The notes: a model not told the origin generated them from the letters alone. Shown: positions 8,918-18,577, counted from the first letter of the stretch. The stretch is 29,510 bases of DNA from Paulinella micropora (GCA_009731375.1 BJOX01000151.1:528272-557781), one strand, 5' to 3'. Program-made: numbers and translations.

Positions 8918-9028
8918 GGTAAGTTTACGCTGTTTGGTGACGAGACCAAGTCGTTTAGCTGGGTGAAAAGCAACAATCTCATCGCGTTTTACGACAACTC
9001 TGATCCCAGCGGCTCCCAGTGGCGCACG
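8918..9028 (+). CDS. Secreted DPBB/expansin-like protein, upstream exon
   Basis: Open stretch of 37 codons between a plausible acceptor (TTATCTAG at 8910-8917) and donor (ACG-GTACAG at 9029). It reads GKFTLFGDETKSFSWV, then KSNNLIAFYDNSDPSGSQW. Tone and composition match the start of a beta-barrel domain that continues in the exon at 9179. The intron that follows is made of two diverged copies of an 80-bp unit, the first of which contains the end of this exon. The acceptor of the next exon cannot be fixed in phase, so the join is uncertain. Confidence 0.5.
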
Positions 9029-9170
9029 GTACAGCGCGCGAGCGAGCGAGATAGATACAGATAGATAGATTGCTAGATAAGATAGAGAGATGGCTCCAAG
9101 TCCACGGTATAACGAGCGGCGAGAGAGGTGTTTATATAGACAGATAGATGGCTAGATAAAATAGAGAGAT
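9011..9170 (+). repeat. 80-bp tandem duplication spanning a splice donor
   Basis: Unit 9011-9091 (from GGCTCCCAGTGG) is repeated as 9092-9170 (from GGCTCCAAGTCC). Each starts with exon-like sequence ending ACG-GTA, followed by GATAGATA and GCTAGATAARATAGAGAGAT. A third start appears at 9171. The duplication therefore copied the exon end plus the intron start. Confidence 0.6.
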
Positions 9171-9178
9171 GGAGGAGG

Positions 9179-9775
9179 GTGTGTGTGTGGGGTGGGGGGG
9201 GGGTGGGGGCACCTTCCGGCAACTTCATTCTCTATGTGGTGCAGCGCTACGAGGGCAAGCGTGTTCGGCTGAGCAAGAGCTGTAACGGCCGCACCTACAC
9301 GTGGGAGTCCACAATAGTCGACACGTGCGGCGACGGGGACTGCGGCAACTGCTGCGCCAACAACGCCAGAGCCACGGGCTACCTGGTGGACATCGAGTAC
9401 TGGTCCGCGCTGGCTGTCTTCGGCACCACCGACGCCGTGCAGGGCAACATCGAAATGACCTTTCTGGACGCCACGACCACCACCACAGCACCTGGCGGCG
9501 GCACCACCAGCACCACCACACGCCCCGGCACGGCTATTCCCAATCAGCGCTGTGGCACTTCCTGGAGCGCAGCCAATTCACAGTGCGAGCGCGCGTGCCC
9601 CAATAACGACGACCGCGAGTGCCCCAGTGGCCAGTATTGCTGGTCGGATCTGTCCACCGCGCCTTGCGGCAGCAGCGCAGCCTCGCCCAGCAAGTCGCCT
9701 GCTCCAAGCAGGAAGCGCCCGGAGCCGCACACCCACCTCACACACACAGCACACAGCTATGCTCTCTACTTGTAA
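9179..9775 (+). CDS. Secreted DPBB/expansin-like protein with Cys-rich module, downstream exon
   Basis: From GNFILYVVQRYEGKRVRL (about 9218) the frame encodes a domain with STIVDTCGDGDCGNCC and GYLVDIEYWSALAVFG, resembling double-psi beta-barrel (expansin/RlpA-like) proteins with a conserved Asp-Thr-Cys. A Thr/Gly linker (TTTTTAPGGGTTSTTT) leads to CGTSWSAANSQCERACP and DDRECPSGQYCW, a Cys-rich module frequent in secreted proteins of diatoms, brown algae and oomycetes. The role is probably extracellular, in wall or polysaccharide binding. The poly-Gly N-terminus is likely intron read through, and the His/Thr-rich tail after KSPAPSRKRP may also be intronic. GC content is far higher than in the viral region. 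Confidence 0.55.
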   Translation: MCVWGGGGVGAPSGNFILYVVQRYEGKRVRLSKSCNGRTYTWESTIVDTCGDGDCGNCCANNARATGYLVDIEYWSALAVFGTTDAVQGNIEMTFLDATTTTTAPGGGTTSTTTRPGTAIPNQRCGTSWSAANSQCERACPNNDDRECPSGQYCWSDLSTAPCGSSAASPSKSPAPSRKRPEPHTHLTHTAHSYALYL

Positions 9776-10975
9776 AATAGAGGTAGAGTCTCACCTTGCT
9801 CACCCTGTTCTGATGGCACAGACACAGGCAAGCAACCACACACACGCCCACACAGAGAGGACACGTCAGGGACACTAGCCGGCTCACACACACTCTACAC
9901 AGTATAGTGTTTTAAGCTGCCACACCTCCCTTTATGCTCTCTCTCTTCACCTACGTGTGCTATCACTGACTAATTCACTCAGACTCGACAGACACTACCT
10001 CGGCTACCACTTACGACAGCCTTCAGTCCACTAAGAGTCCTATTTGCAAAGTCAGTTTGTCAACCTACAGAGGTTTGTAGTTGTTTTTGTACAACCACCT
10101 AAACAGTCACTTAACGCTCCTACCACGTGTCCAATGCACGGTTCTTCAGAGCACACGGTCTTACCACACCTTTCAGTCTCAGCACAGGCCACTCTTCAGC
10201 CAAAGAGTGGGAAAGCTATTCTTTCCGAGGCTCTGCCTATCATGAGTCCAGAGCACAACAAACCAACCCAGTAGCTGCTTTGTAAATTGAGCACAACGAC
10301 GGGTGTGTCCGTGTGTCCTCAGCAAGGAAACAAACACGTTCAACACACCACCACGGTACGTTGGAACAAAACAAAAAGCTTTCAGATTGCACCGGCCCCG
10401 CACTCTCGCAACCTTGACGGTACTGAGCAACCACAGTCTGTCTGGTCCTGCTTGTCCCTCACCTTGCCCTCCCGCTGCACACCAACAGAGCAGAGCGTGA
10501 GGAGTATCTACAGTGATCAGCTGTAGCTGAGGCACGGCAACTTCAAAATGCGCACTTTCCTTATCGGTGACACTTAAGGTAGACCCCACACCCCTTGAAC
10601 GAAGGTCCTTGTCTGCGATCCGTTGCTGCGGTTGCACAGGAAACGCTCAAGGCTCCTAACCCAATCGACGAAGGGCCTCCGCGATGCTTCCCGTCGTTAA
10701 CCGGCAACCGGGGCGTCCCCCTCTTACCGGTCGTAGACTTACCACAACGCAGAATTTAACAATAATTTTGCCAGTTCTGGTCTAAAAGAATATCATGATT
10801 TAATGATGCCTATCCTTTTACGGGAGTCAACCAATCCAAGCCACTCCGCTAATAACACAATCTTCTGAATTTATATCAGTAAATAAGGATTAAAGATGGT
10901 GGAAAATGTGGTCCGGGAGACTAGCGGAGCCAAAAACAACCAAGGCAAACACCAGCCAATGCCCGTTGTCCGGTC

Positions 10976-11040
10976 TAACGATAATATATTCCGGTCTAAA
11001 GCTTGAAGTGTAACGGCCACTTCTAGTAATATTATCGTTA
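10976..11040. repeat. 12-bp inverted repeat with 41-bp loop
   Basis: TAACGATAATAT at 10976-10987 is matched exactly by ATATTATCGTTA at 11029-11040. It lies in non-coding DNA 350 bp left of the retrotransposon. Confidence 0.5.
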
Positions 11041-11385
11041 CCGGGTTAAGAGGGTTATTAATATTAACGGCCTCTTATTGTGTCTGGATTGGCACAGGGG
11101 TATATTAAAGTAGCACATATTTACCTATCTGCGCCTACAATAATGAGGACGATTCCCGTCAGTCCAAACTACCTAAGTCAGAAAAGATGTAACGCCCATA
11201 ATTGACCCATGTAACGTACGGATATGCCAGGTAAAATGGGTAATGGTGAAAAGCTAGTGCCACTAGTACTACGTGACCAGAACAAGTACTACAATTGACT
11301 GCATTAATAACTAATAATACTAATAACAGTAACAACTACTAATAACGAGTAACTAAGTAATAATAGACATGACTGAAAAGAAAGG

Positions 11386-11389
11386 GTCT
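11386..11389. repeat. Target site duplication, left copy (GTCT)
   Basis: GTCT directly before the TG of the 5' LTR. The same four bases follow the 3' LTR at 21802-21805. A 4-6 bp duplication is usual for Ty3/gypsy elements. Confidence 0.7.
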
Positions 11390-11603
11390 TGTGGACATCA
11401 CCCCCCGAATTATCAGGTAAAAACTGATTTATAGATTTCGTCTGGCCGGACACGTCTGAAATGCCAATTTGATCCTGGTCTTTTGGCTGCTTTTTGTCTT
11501 TGCGTCACTGAGCTAATATAACGAGACATCATTCTCTTTTTGAGGACTGTGTTTGGTTATATTACCGACTTACTCTTCCATTGAGCTATCGTTGGGGATA
11601 GTA
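11390..11603 (+). repeat. 5' LTR
   Basis: Starts TGTGGACATCAC and ends GGGGATAGTA. It aligns without gaps to 21588-21801 with three substitutions, near 11402, 11426 and 11547. It should hold the promoter of the element. The base after it is the start of the leader; no standard tRNA primer-binding site (TGG...) is visible there. Confidence 0.9.
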
Positions 11604-11642
11604 TATTTGAAGTCCATAGCTAAAGGCTGATTTCTTTTCTTA

Positions 11643-11707
11643 TCTGTCGTACAGACATCAGATAAGCACAAATTTATTTTTCGCTGATCTGTCGCACAGA
11701 CATCAGA
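11643..11707 (+). repeat. Paired 20-bp repeats, each able to fold
   Basis: TCTGTCGTACAGACATCAGA at 11643 and TCTGTCGCACAGACATCAGA at 11688. Each carries TCTGT...ACAGA, a 5-bp stem with a 3-base loop. The location in the leader 40 bases after the LTR suits a genomic-RNA structure. Confidence 0.55.
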
Positions 11708-12173
11708 CGAAAACAAACACTCCTACTCATCCTCAAACAAAAAACTCACAAACAAGCAATCAATTGGTCACAAGCTGGCATAACCTTTAGCCCTTGTGCA
11801 CATTTGGCTTCTGTGTGCTTTTCTACAAGACACCAGACCACACCTACTCCACTCCCTCTTGCTGCTTGCATAAAGCCAAGTAGGACAAGTGCGAAACAAA
11901 CATCAAACAAACACACAGACAGAGGAGAAACGAGCAAAGCACTCCCACTCTGTGTTCTGAACCATTTCCCTTGCATTTTCTCTGCAGAAACCAGAGGAAA
12001 TTGCACATCTCTCACACAAGAGCAAGACAAGTATCGAAGCAATGTTCGACGACAGACTGACTTCCACAAAACAGCTCTTTTGACCAAACTATCGTTATCT
12101 CTGTGTAGGGCCTGACGCCCCATAACTATTTCAACAGAGAAAAGGAAGAAGGAAGAGAAGGTTGCATAGAGTG

Positions 12174-12320
<147 letters not shown>

Positions 12321-12345
12321 GCAGACGAGACTCTCATAACATAAG

Positions 12346-12555
12346 ATGGAAGACGAGAATGAGCAGGCTGGTGTGACACCAACTGATTATGGTCCTAGTG
12401 AGGGAGGAGAGGAGCAGGAGACTCAGTACTCAGAAGAGAGGGGGGATAGAGATGGAGAGGAGAGAGATGAGTATACGTATACAGCCGATGTAGAGTCGAC
12501 AGGGGGGGTGATGCACAAGAAGCGAGTGCAGGTCAGACTGGAGGCTCTCCAATGA
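12346..12555 (+). CDS. Acidic small protein of the retrotransposon, 69 aa
   Basis: Begins MEDENEQAGVTPTDYG, is rich in Glu/Asp (GGEEQETQYSEERGDRDGEE) and ends with a short basic segment (HKKRVQVRLEALQ). The stop TGA overlaps the next ATG as ATGA. No family recognised. It may be a genuine first cistron, or the N-terminus of Gag separated by a single-base frame break like others in this copy. Confidence 0.45.
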   Translation: MEDENEQAGVTPTDYGPSEGGEEQETQYSEERGDRDGEERDEYTYTADVESTGGVMHKKRVQVRLEALQ

Positions 12556-13553
12556 CAGAGGCAGAGAGAGAGGGGATGGAGGATGTTGGCCAGAATGTCC
12601 CAAATACATGGGAACAGTTGGCTACATATGATGATGAAGAGTCCTTCTTCCTTAACTACCCAACCTATTATAAAACACACATCTACATTCCTTACGAGAA
12701 AAGGAATAGACCAGGACAAGGTCAAAGCAACCTCCTGATCGAAATTCCCGGCCTTGCGAAGCCTCTCTTCAACAAAGTGAGGTTTGAGCACGAAAGAGTG
12801 CCATTGCAGGATATCAAGTATGGCGACACTCTTACACTGTGCGACATATACGACATATCTGCAACACTCTACGCTGCTGTGCTCGTTGCGGAATTTTATG
12901 AACGCACAAACATACAGTGGAAAAATAAACGCACAACTGCAGCATGGCTGTCTGTCTGTGGTGTCCCCACTGATATCAAGAATCTAGAAAGAAAGTTCGA
13001 AGGTAGAAACCAAAGTGGCATTGAGTTTGCCCTTGAGGCTTTTGTAACTGCCTTCACACGGGCTTACAACGAAATGTACAAAGCACTGAAAGACAACACA
13101 AGGCAACATCCTGTTTACGAGGAGGTTGACCAGTCTTGTCAGGTGCTTGAACGCCTCACACAACTCCATAAGGGCCTCTTTGAGGGGAAGGAGCAAAAAC
13201 CAACATGGAAACAATGGGCCCACACGAAGAATCACACTCTCATTAAAGGCCCTCTCACAACAATCCCAAATAATAACAGAGCTGATAAGTCTTCCATGAG
13301 AGAAAAGGCACACTTCCTCTCTAGTGCCACAGGGCTTGCACAGTTCGTGACTCATCTAGCACGACAGGTGAAAGAAGAAGAGACGAGACAGAAAGAGGAG
13401 AAGGAGCAGAAGGAGAAGATAGCTGTGGCAATGGCAGTAGCACGGGTGGCTCCACAGCCAACGGCTCCACCTACCACATCTAACCCAGCTCCCAAGAAAG
13501 CAGGAGGAGGACCCACAGGAGGAGGACCCCAAGGGGAAGGGTCATTAATTTAA
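12552..13553 (+). CDS. Gag-like structural protein, first part (333 aa)
   Basis: An uninterrupted frame in the gag position. It has a helical-looking body (YGDTLTLCDIYDISATLYAA, NQSGIEFALEAFVTAFTRAY), then a coiled coil of Lys/Glu (KEEETRQKEEKEQKEK) and a Pro/Gly tail (KKAGGGPTGGGPQGEG). No capsid motif is certain, so the assignment rests on place and composition. The stop TAA at 13551 is followed in the +1 frame by an open segment from 13549, and the protein may continue there. Confidence 0.55.
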   Translation: MTEAEREGMEDVGQNVPNTWEQLATYDDEESFFLNYPTYYKTHIYIPYEKRNRPGQGQSNLLIEIPGLAKPLFNKVRFEHERVPLQDIKYGDTLTLCDIYDISATLYAAVLVAEFYERTNIQWKNKRTTAAWLSVCGVPTDIKNLERKFEGRNQSGIEFALEAFVTAFTRAYNEMYKALKDNTRQHPVYEEVDQSCQVLERLTQLHKGLFEGKEQKPTWKQWAHTKNHTLIKGPLTTIPNNNRADKSSMREKAHFLSSATGLAQFVTHLARQVKEEETRQKEEKEQKEKIAVAMAVARVAPQPTAPPTTSNPAPKKAGGGPTGGGPQGEGSLI

Positions 13554-14965
13554 CTTGACTGACTCCCAGAAGAAAAAGCAGGCGCTGCAGGCAGCCCTAG
13601 CTAAAATCAAAATTGGGGGAGGGGGCCTTAAGCTCTATGCTATCAGTGCCAATGAGGCTGACACAGAGAAGACCCTCATGACTAAGCTCAATGAGATGGA
13701 CAGATGCTTCCAGCAAAACCAGTGTGAGGTGGAGCAGGAGTATGAAGTCCTAGAACATCTCTGTGATCGATCCCTCCTTGGAGCTGGTTTTGATCGTATA
13801 ACTTACGAGAAGTACAGAGGAGAGGAGGAGCTAGCAAGGAAAGGTGGACGAGATGAGTTGTACTCTGGCCATTGCTGCCCTCATTCGATACTTTACGGCA
13901 AGTGGATACCAACACTTGTGCACGGGCACATTGATTGGGTTTGAAATTTTCGACTTAGTATCGGAGCAGTTGCAGTCTGTCACTCAGCTTGCATCTGTCT
14001 TAACAAATGTGGGCACCCAGTACACTCTCTTTTATAACCACAAAGCCATACTCCTATATTTCCTCAGTGCTTTGCACGTCTACAACAAAAATAAGCTCAC
14101 ACTGCTCATGCAAGACTGCAAAACCTTCGACAAGGTAAAGCACTTGAACTTTTTTGGAGATGAGCGTCTTTGAAGCCACGACTAAGGCCGTGAGCCCAAA
14201 AATGTTGTGGACCGAAGTAATGACAGCTTGTCAGAGGCTCGACAGCCAGACAGCATCCTTGATCGGTTCTGCATCGGCTTCTGCTCAACCGCAAGCCGCA
14301 CATACGCAACGATCTCAGGAAAGCGGCCAAGAGAGAACAGTCGTGAAGCTAACACACCGTGTATTCGTTGGTGGGCACGGGCACAATGCTTCAAACACAC
14401 AAATAAAAAATGCCCGTACAACCACGGTGTCTAGGACACCCGCATCCGAAGCACACTCCTCAAGAACGTACGGTCGGACGAAATCAACACCGTCGCCGTT
14501 CTGCGCCGACTGCGCGATGATCAGGGGTGGAAATTACAGGATGTCGCGGACCATGACCACGAACTAGCTGACGCGATCAATTCTCTTTTCGCTAGAGATG
14601 ATCAGAAGACGGCAGCCATAGAAGCCGCAAGTAGAGGAAGAGGTGGAACACGAGGAAGAGGAGGAGGGAGAGGAATCAATCGAGGAGGAGGAGCCCCTTT
14701 CGCACGAGGCACATACACTCGCGGGGGAGAGACAGGATTTGTGAGAAGAGGAGGAAGAGGTGTATTTCAAGGTAGAGGAGGAGGAAGATGGGTTGGCCGA
14801 GGTGGATACGGCAGCGCAGAGCGCCCGTACCACAGAGATGGGGGCTGGGCAGACGGCTCGAGCTCAAGCTCGAGTTCCTCAGCACCACAGGCCTATGCGA
14901 CATCAGGCGCAACCACTACCGACACTGATGCCGACTCAGGTAACAGATTTGAGGTAGTCCAATGA
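13549..14965 (+). pseudogene. Gag C-terminal region with CCCH finger and RGG repeats, frame-broken
   Basis: Coding-like sequence passes through several frames: 13549 to about 13830 (AALAKIKIGGGGLKLYAI), 13830 to about 14155 (LAIAALIRYFTASGY), 14154 to about 14330 (VSPKMLWTEVMTACQRLDSQ), then the frame of 14335-14965. The last holds a CCCH-type finger (CIRWWARAQC, then KKCPYNH), an in-frame TAG at 14432, and many Gly-Arg repeats at 14630-14830 (GRGGGRGINRGGG). A CCCH/RGG tail would bind the genomic RNA. The frame ends at TGA 14963, whose context favours readthrough. At least three of the frame changes look like single-base indels next to short homopolymers. Confidence 0.6.
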
Positions 14966-14969
14966 CTAG
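14963..14969 (+). promoter_or_regulatory. Candidate stop-codon readthrough site UGA-CUAG at the gag/pol border
   Basis: CAA-TGA-CTA-G ends the RGG-containing Gag frame. The same frame then stays open to 15481. UGA followed by CUA(G) is the best characterised readthrough context in eukaryotic and viral mRNAs. The position is where Gag-Pol elements place their recoding site. Confidence 0.5.
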
Positions 14970-15481
14970 AGAAGGATGGAGAAAACAGAACAACAAACAT
15001 TGCACGATACACCGTTGTGCAGGTCCCAACCAAGGGTACCAGTGAGTCTAAGAGCCCACAGCAGGCCACAGACCAACTCAAAGGTAGTACAATACCAGTA
15101 CACCCATCACGACAACAAACAGTGCATGCTGCTAATAGGCAGGCGAGTCAAGCGCTGGCAAAGAGAAAGCAGGCGGGCCTGTCGCAGCCACAGCCGAAGA
15201 AAGTAAGAATAGAACCGGCAATCAATCTTATCAACTTGCTGAGACAGACAATAGACAAGGAGGATGGAGGACATCAACCTCTCCTCACGGTCTCAAACAG
15301 AGAAAGCAAGGACAATCATCCTTCGCCTGTGAACAATACCCAAATAGACATTACGAAAACGGCAGAAAGGGGAGGAGGCGAACCTCGAGAAAAGGATACA
15401 GATTTTAGAACACAAGCTCCTTGTATTGGCCTTAAAAAGTCACCGGCCAGACGCTTTATGCTATACAAACCTTTTTTGTGA
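14966..15481 (+). CDS. Gag-Pol linker region, low complexity
   Basis: In frame with the Gag tail beyond the UGA. Gln/Lys/Pro-rich (QATDQLKGSTIPVHPSRQQ, AKRKQAGLSQPQPKKVRIE) with no domain. It ends at TGA 15481 and the protease continues in the +1 frame from about 15440. As it has no Met near the start, it makes sense only as a readthrough product or a remnant. Confidence 0.4.
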   Translation, partial: LEKDGENRTTNIARYTVVQVPTKGTSESKSPQQATDQLKGSTIPVHPSRQQTVHAANRQASQALAKRKQAGLSQPQPKKVRIEPAINLINLLRQTIDKEDGGHQPLLTVSNRESKDNHPSPVNNTQIDITKTAERGGGEPREKDTDFRTQAPCIGLKKSPARRFMLYKPFL

Positions 15482-15890
15482 AACATTAAATACCTTTATA
15501 AACGTTGGTAATGATACTATGGCGAATATTAATATTGTCGGCCGGAAATTTACTACGAAACACCATGCGTGGTTAGAAACTAATATGAAAAAATCATCTG
15601 GCACCTTGAAAGGAGTTAGTAGTCGGACGGATATAACGGGCATCATCACTTTAAATTTTAAATTGAAATCCGGACGAGTATATCGAGTGGACTTGTACGT
15701 TGTCCCCGAATACCACGGATCTGTTCTTTTGTCGTACGACCAACTGGCGACAATGAACGTAGTGATTGATTGCGCCGCCAAAAGAGTCATATACGGCGTA
15801 GAGCCAGGAGAAGAATATACTGTCGACTCTCTCCATGCTATTGACTCATACGAGGCCCTACACCTAGGGGTAGCATCGGAAGGGAAACGG
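15440..15890 (+). pseudogene. Aspartic protease region of Pol, altered active site
   Basis: The region between linker and RT shows the usual C-terminal half of a retropepsin: GRVYRVDLYVVPEYHGSVLL, then SYDQLATMNVVIDC and KRVIYG, matching the Ty3 pattern V-P-x-x-x-x-x-L-L-G-x-D-x-L. The expected D-[ST]-G active site aligns with INVGNDT, so Asp reads Asn and Thr/Ser reads Val. G in L-L-G-x-D is Ser. Frame changes border it on both sides. It is probably inactive in this copy. Confidence 0.5.
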
Positions 15891-17773
15891 TGGCCATTAC
15901 ACACGCATATGAGGCATATATGCCAACGGACGCGGTGTCTAAAGATGGTTCAACCCTGTCAGACAAGAGAGAGGCGGAGGTCTATACGGCTACAGTCCCT
16001 ACAGAATGGGATAAAAAGTCGATAGACGATCTCATTGAAAAGAGGAAAGAGGAGATTATATGCATGGGGAAAAGGTGCCCATCGCTGGCGAGATTTGAAG
16101 AAGGAGCAGGGGCCGATGTATATATTACCAACGGGTATTGCTTTCACGTAAAGGTGGAAGAGAAGGACAGACAGGAGTTTATACCGAGGAGAAGGGGACG
16201 ACTCCCTGATATCCCGGCAGAAGATATTAAAAGCTTTATTACCGAATTCTGGGGTGACGAGCCTACGTGGCCGCGCTCACTGACAGAAGTGAAAAAGTGC
16301 CTGCGCACTCTTTTTGAAAATAATAAACCATATACGGTCATACTCCCGTACAATGAGAAGGCGATATGGGCGCAGGAGATACGGGACCGGCTTATTGATC
16401 ATCCGATACCGGTGCCCTCACGGAAGCAACACTTAGTGGTGGCTTGTCGTCTCGGGACTCGTGAGCAGAGCAGTGCATACAAGCGGAAGCTCAGAGACCA
16501 GGACAAGTTGAAATTGATTCCTCAAGCATTCACATGCTTCGATGGTTTTTACACCCGAAAAGCTCCCTTGCAATATGTGAGATTAATAGATATGTTGGTA
16601 GGTCTGGCGGAGGACGACGAACCAGACACTGCCACATATAAAAAAACGGGAATGGACGATATATCAGAAGAAGAGTTGGGCTTGGAGGAGGACAGAGCAC
16701 CCCTCAAGCATCACAAGAGAATGTCAGAGGAGGAGTTTAAGGCGGCGATAGACGAGAAATTGGCAGGAGGAGCAGGTACGGAGAAGGAGAAAGAGGTTTT
16801 GAAAGAGAGATTGAAGGCGAACAAAATGATTTTTGACCCCCCTCAAGCGGGAGGTGTCAAGCCGGAAGACTTCACCGCGGTTATTTGTAAAATACCAGGT
16901 GCTGAGCCTTCACCGGCGCCACGACGGGCAAATCTGAGTATACATGAAGCAAAGATCGCAGAAGAACAAGCACGGCAGTTACTCGATGAGGATTTCATTG
17001 AGAGATCGACATCTCCAATAGTTTCCCAACAGAGACTGGTGCCTAAACCGGGAGGAGAATGGCGCTTAACGGTTAACTATGCCCGCGTCAATAAAATTTT
17101 AGAGGAGGAACGAAATCCATTACTTACTCTTGAAGAAGGAAGGCGAGTATTGCGGAACGCCAAGCTATACTCGGTCATTGATCTGAAGAATGGCTTCTGG
17201 CAAATTCCACTGGATGAAAAGTCCAGATGGCTGACTGCATTTGTAGTAGGAATGGAGATATATCAGTGGAAAGTACTTCCGATGGGACTCAAACAGGCCC
17301 CGGGACTCTTTCAGAAAGCGATGCAAAGCATGCTGAGTAGCAAATATGATGACCAGACAGAGGGAGGTTTCATGAGGAGAAGAGGACAGAAGGCGGGAGA
17401 GTACGCATTTTGTTACATCGATGACATTATCGTGTACTCCAATACGATGGAAGAACACATCGACCATCTAACAGACATTTTCAGGCGTATCAAACTATTT
17501 GGCCTGAAATGTAATTTGAAGAAATGTCAACTCGCAAAGACAAGTGTGACATATTTGGGGTACGAAATCTCTTACAATAGAGTCTCGATATCCAAAGAGA
17601 AGAGGGAGGAGATCATGAGCCGGCAGAGGCCGAAGAATCGCACAGAGCTGCACTCATTTCTTGCGATGGCGCAATATTACAGCCAGTTCATACCCAATGG
17701 GGTGCGACTCGAGCTAAGTTGGAGAGAACGATCGACTTCGGTGATTTTGAGAAGTGGGATGATGAAGCCTTAG
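15845..17773 (+). pseudogene. Pol: reverse transcriptase domain
   Basis: Open frame from 15845. The first 300 residues are poorly conserved. RT starts near HEAKIAEEQARQLLDEDFI. Motifs in order: RLVPKPGGEWRLTVNYARVN, YSVIDLKNGFWQIPLDEKSR (first catalytic Asp), VLPMGLKQAPGLFQKAM, FCYIDDIIVYS (Y-I-D-D, the catalytic pair), and TYLGYEIS. All catalytic Asp residues are present. At about 17700 the frame changes by one base, and the true continuation is 17701-17820. The domain itself is intact; the reading frame of the polyprotein is not. Confidence 0.85.
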
Positions 17774-18577
17774 AAGCGTACAACACGCTCAAAGATCTCA
17801 TCTATAAAGATCCGAAGGATGGCGGACTTGCTGATGATGCCCGACTTTTCGAAGCAATTCGTAGTCGACACAGACACATCAAAGTTCGCGATCGGCGCAG
17901 TCTTACAACAGGAAGATGAGGAGAAAAAGTTGCGCCCGATCATGTTTATAAGTAGAAAGTTGTGCTCGGCGGAGCGAAACTATTGTACGAGACAGAGAGA
18001 GGCACTGGCGGTGGTCTGGGCCCTGAAACGGCTGAGAGAGTATTTATGGGGTGGACCTCAGTTTATAGTAAGGACTGATCACCAGAATTTACTATGGCTG
18101 ATGAATCATGAACAGACTGGCCGTCTAGCGAGATGGCAGGCATTCTTGCCATGTTTCAATTTTACAATGGTCCATCTACCCGGCAAGCAAAATGTTGTCG
18201 CTGACAGCCTCTCCAGGCTAGAGTTTCACTCAGAAGTGGCAGCTCTCGTATCATCAGCAGAAATGGAGGATCTATCCCCAGACTGCACATACGAAGTGCA
18301 TCATATCGAGTCGATGCAGATGGCGAGAGGGGTCCGATATAACCGATCGGGTCTACGTCATAGCCCGCAAGGTCCGGATCATGGGATATGTTGTACAGCA
18401 CATGTCCTCGAGGATGCTGAGTGGTCCTATGAAGCATATGAGAATATGAAGGCGGAGATAAAACAAGAAGAGATTAAGCAAGAAGCATATGCGGAACCCC
18501 CGCAGGAAAACAAGGAGGAGTTAGACGAAAACCCTGAGAGGATAGGAGTGCAGCTAGAGGATGGGACTATCACATAG
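17701..18577 (+). pseudogene. Pol: RT thumb/connection and RNase H domain
   Basis: A first part in one frame (17701 to about 17818: GATRAKLERTIDFGDFEKW, ALEAYNTLKDLIY) and a second from 17819. RNase H catalytic residues are all there: Asp in VVDTDTSKFAIGAVL, Glu in TRQREALAVVWALKRL, Asp in FIVRTDHQNLLWL, Asp in KQNVVADSLSRL. The C-terminal extension (from about residue 130) is Glu-rich and ends in TAG 18577, while the integrase frame already runs from about 18560. Confidence 0.85.

Larger units (their letters stand above)
9776..11389. other. Region without a supported gene
   Basis: About 1.6 kb between the secreted-protein gene and the LTR element. Open frames are short and unlike any family. 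The part 10660-11385 contains repeated CCGGTCTAA (10970, 10991), TGTAACG starts (11010, 11189) and a long inverted repeat, and could be the remains of another transposon. Confidence 0.4.

Noticed and set aside
8490-8966. Long open frames rich in Tyr, Ile, His, Met, Cys on both strands
   Set aside because: They are translations of the TACA/TATG repeat with no domain, and overlap each other in every frame.
11391-11620. tRNA primer-binding site right after the 5' LTR
   Set aside because: No TGG start or recognisable tRNA 3' end complement is seen. A self-priming mechanism was considered, but no complementary LTR segment was found.
12499-12506. G7 run as a slippery site between the first two retrotransposon ORFs
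   Set aside because: A -1 slip here runs at once into TGA before the second ORF's frame opens.
14154-14567. A separate 137-aa protein
   Set aside because: Only its first half looks coding and continues the Gag region. The second half overlaps the CCCH frame and is a shadow.
15881-15889. GGGAAAC as a programmed -1 frameshift site between protease and RT
   Set aside because: The heptamer is in the wrong phase: the protease frame reads GGG-AAA-CGG, not G-GGA-AAC. A plain indel explains the frame change.
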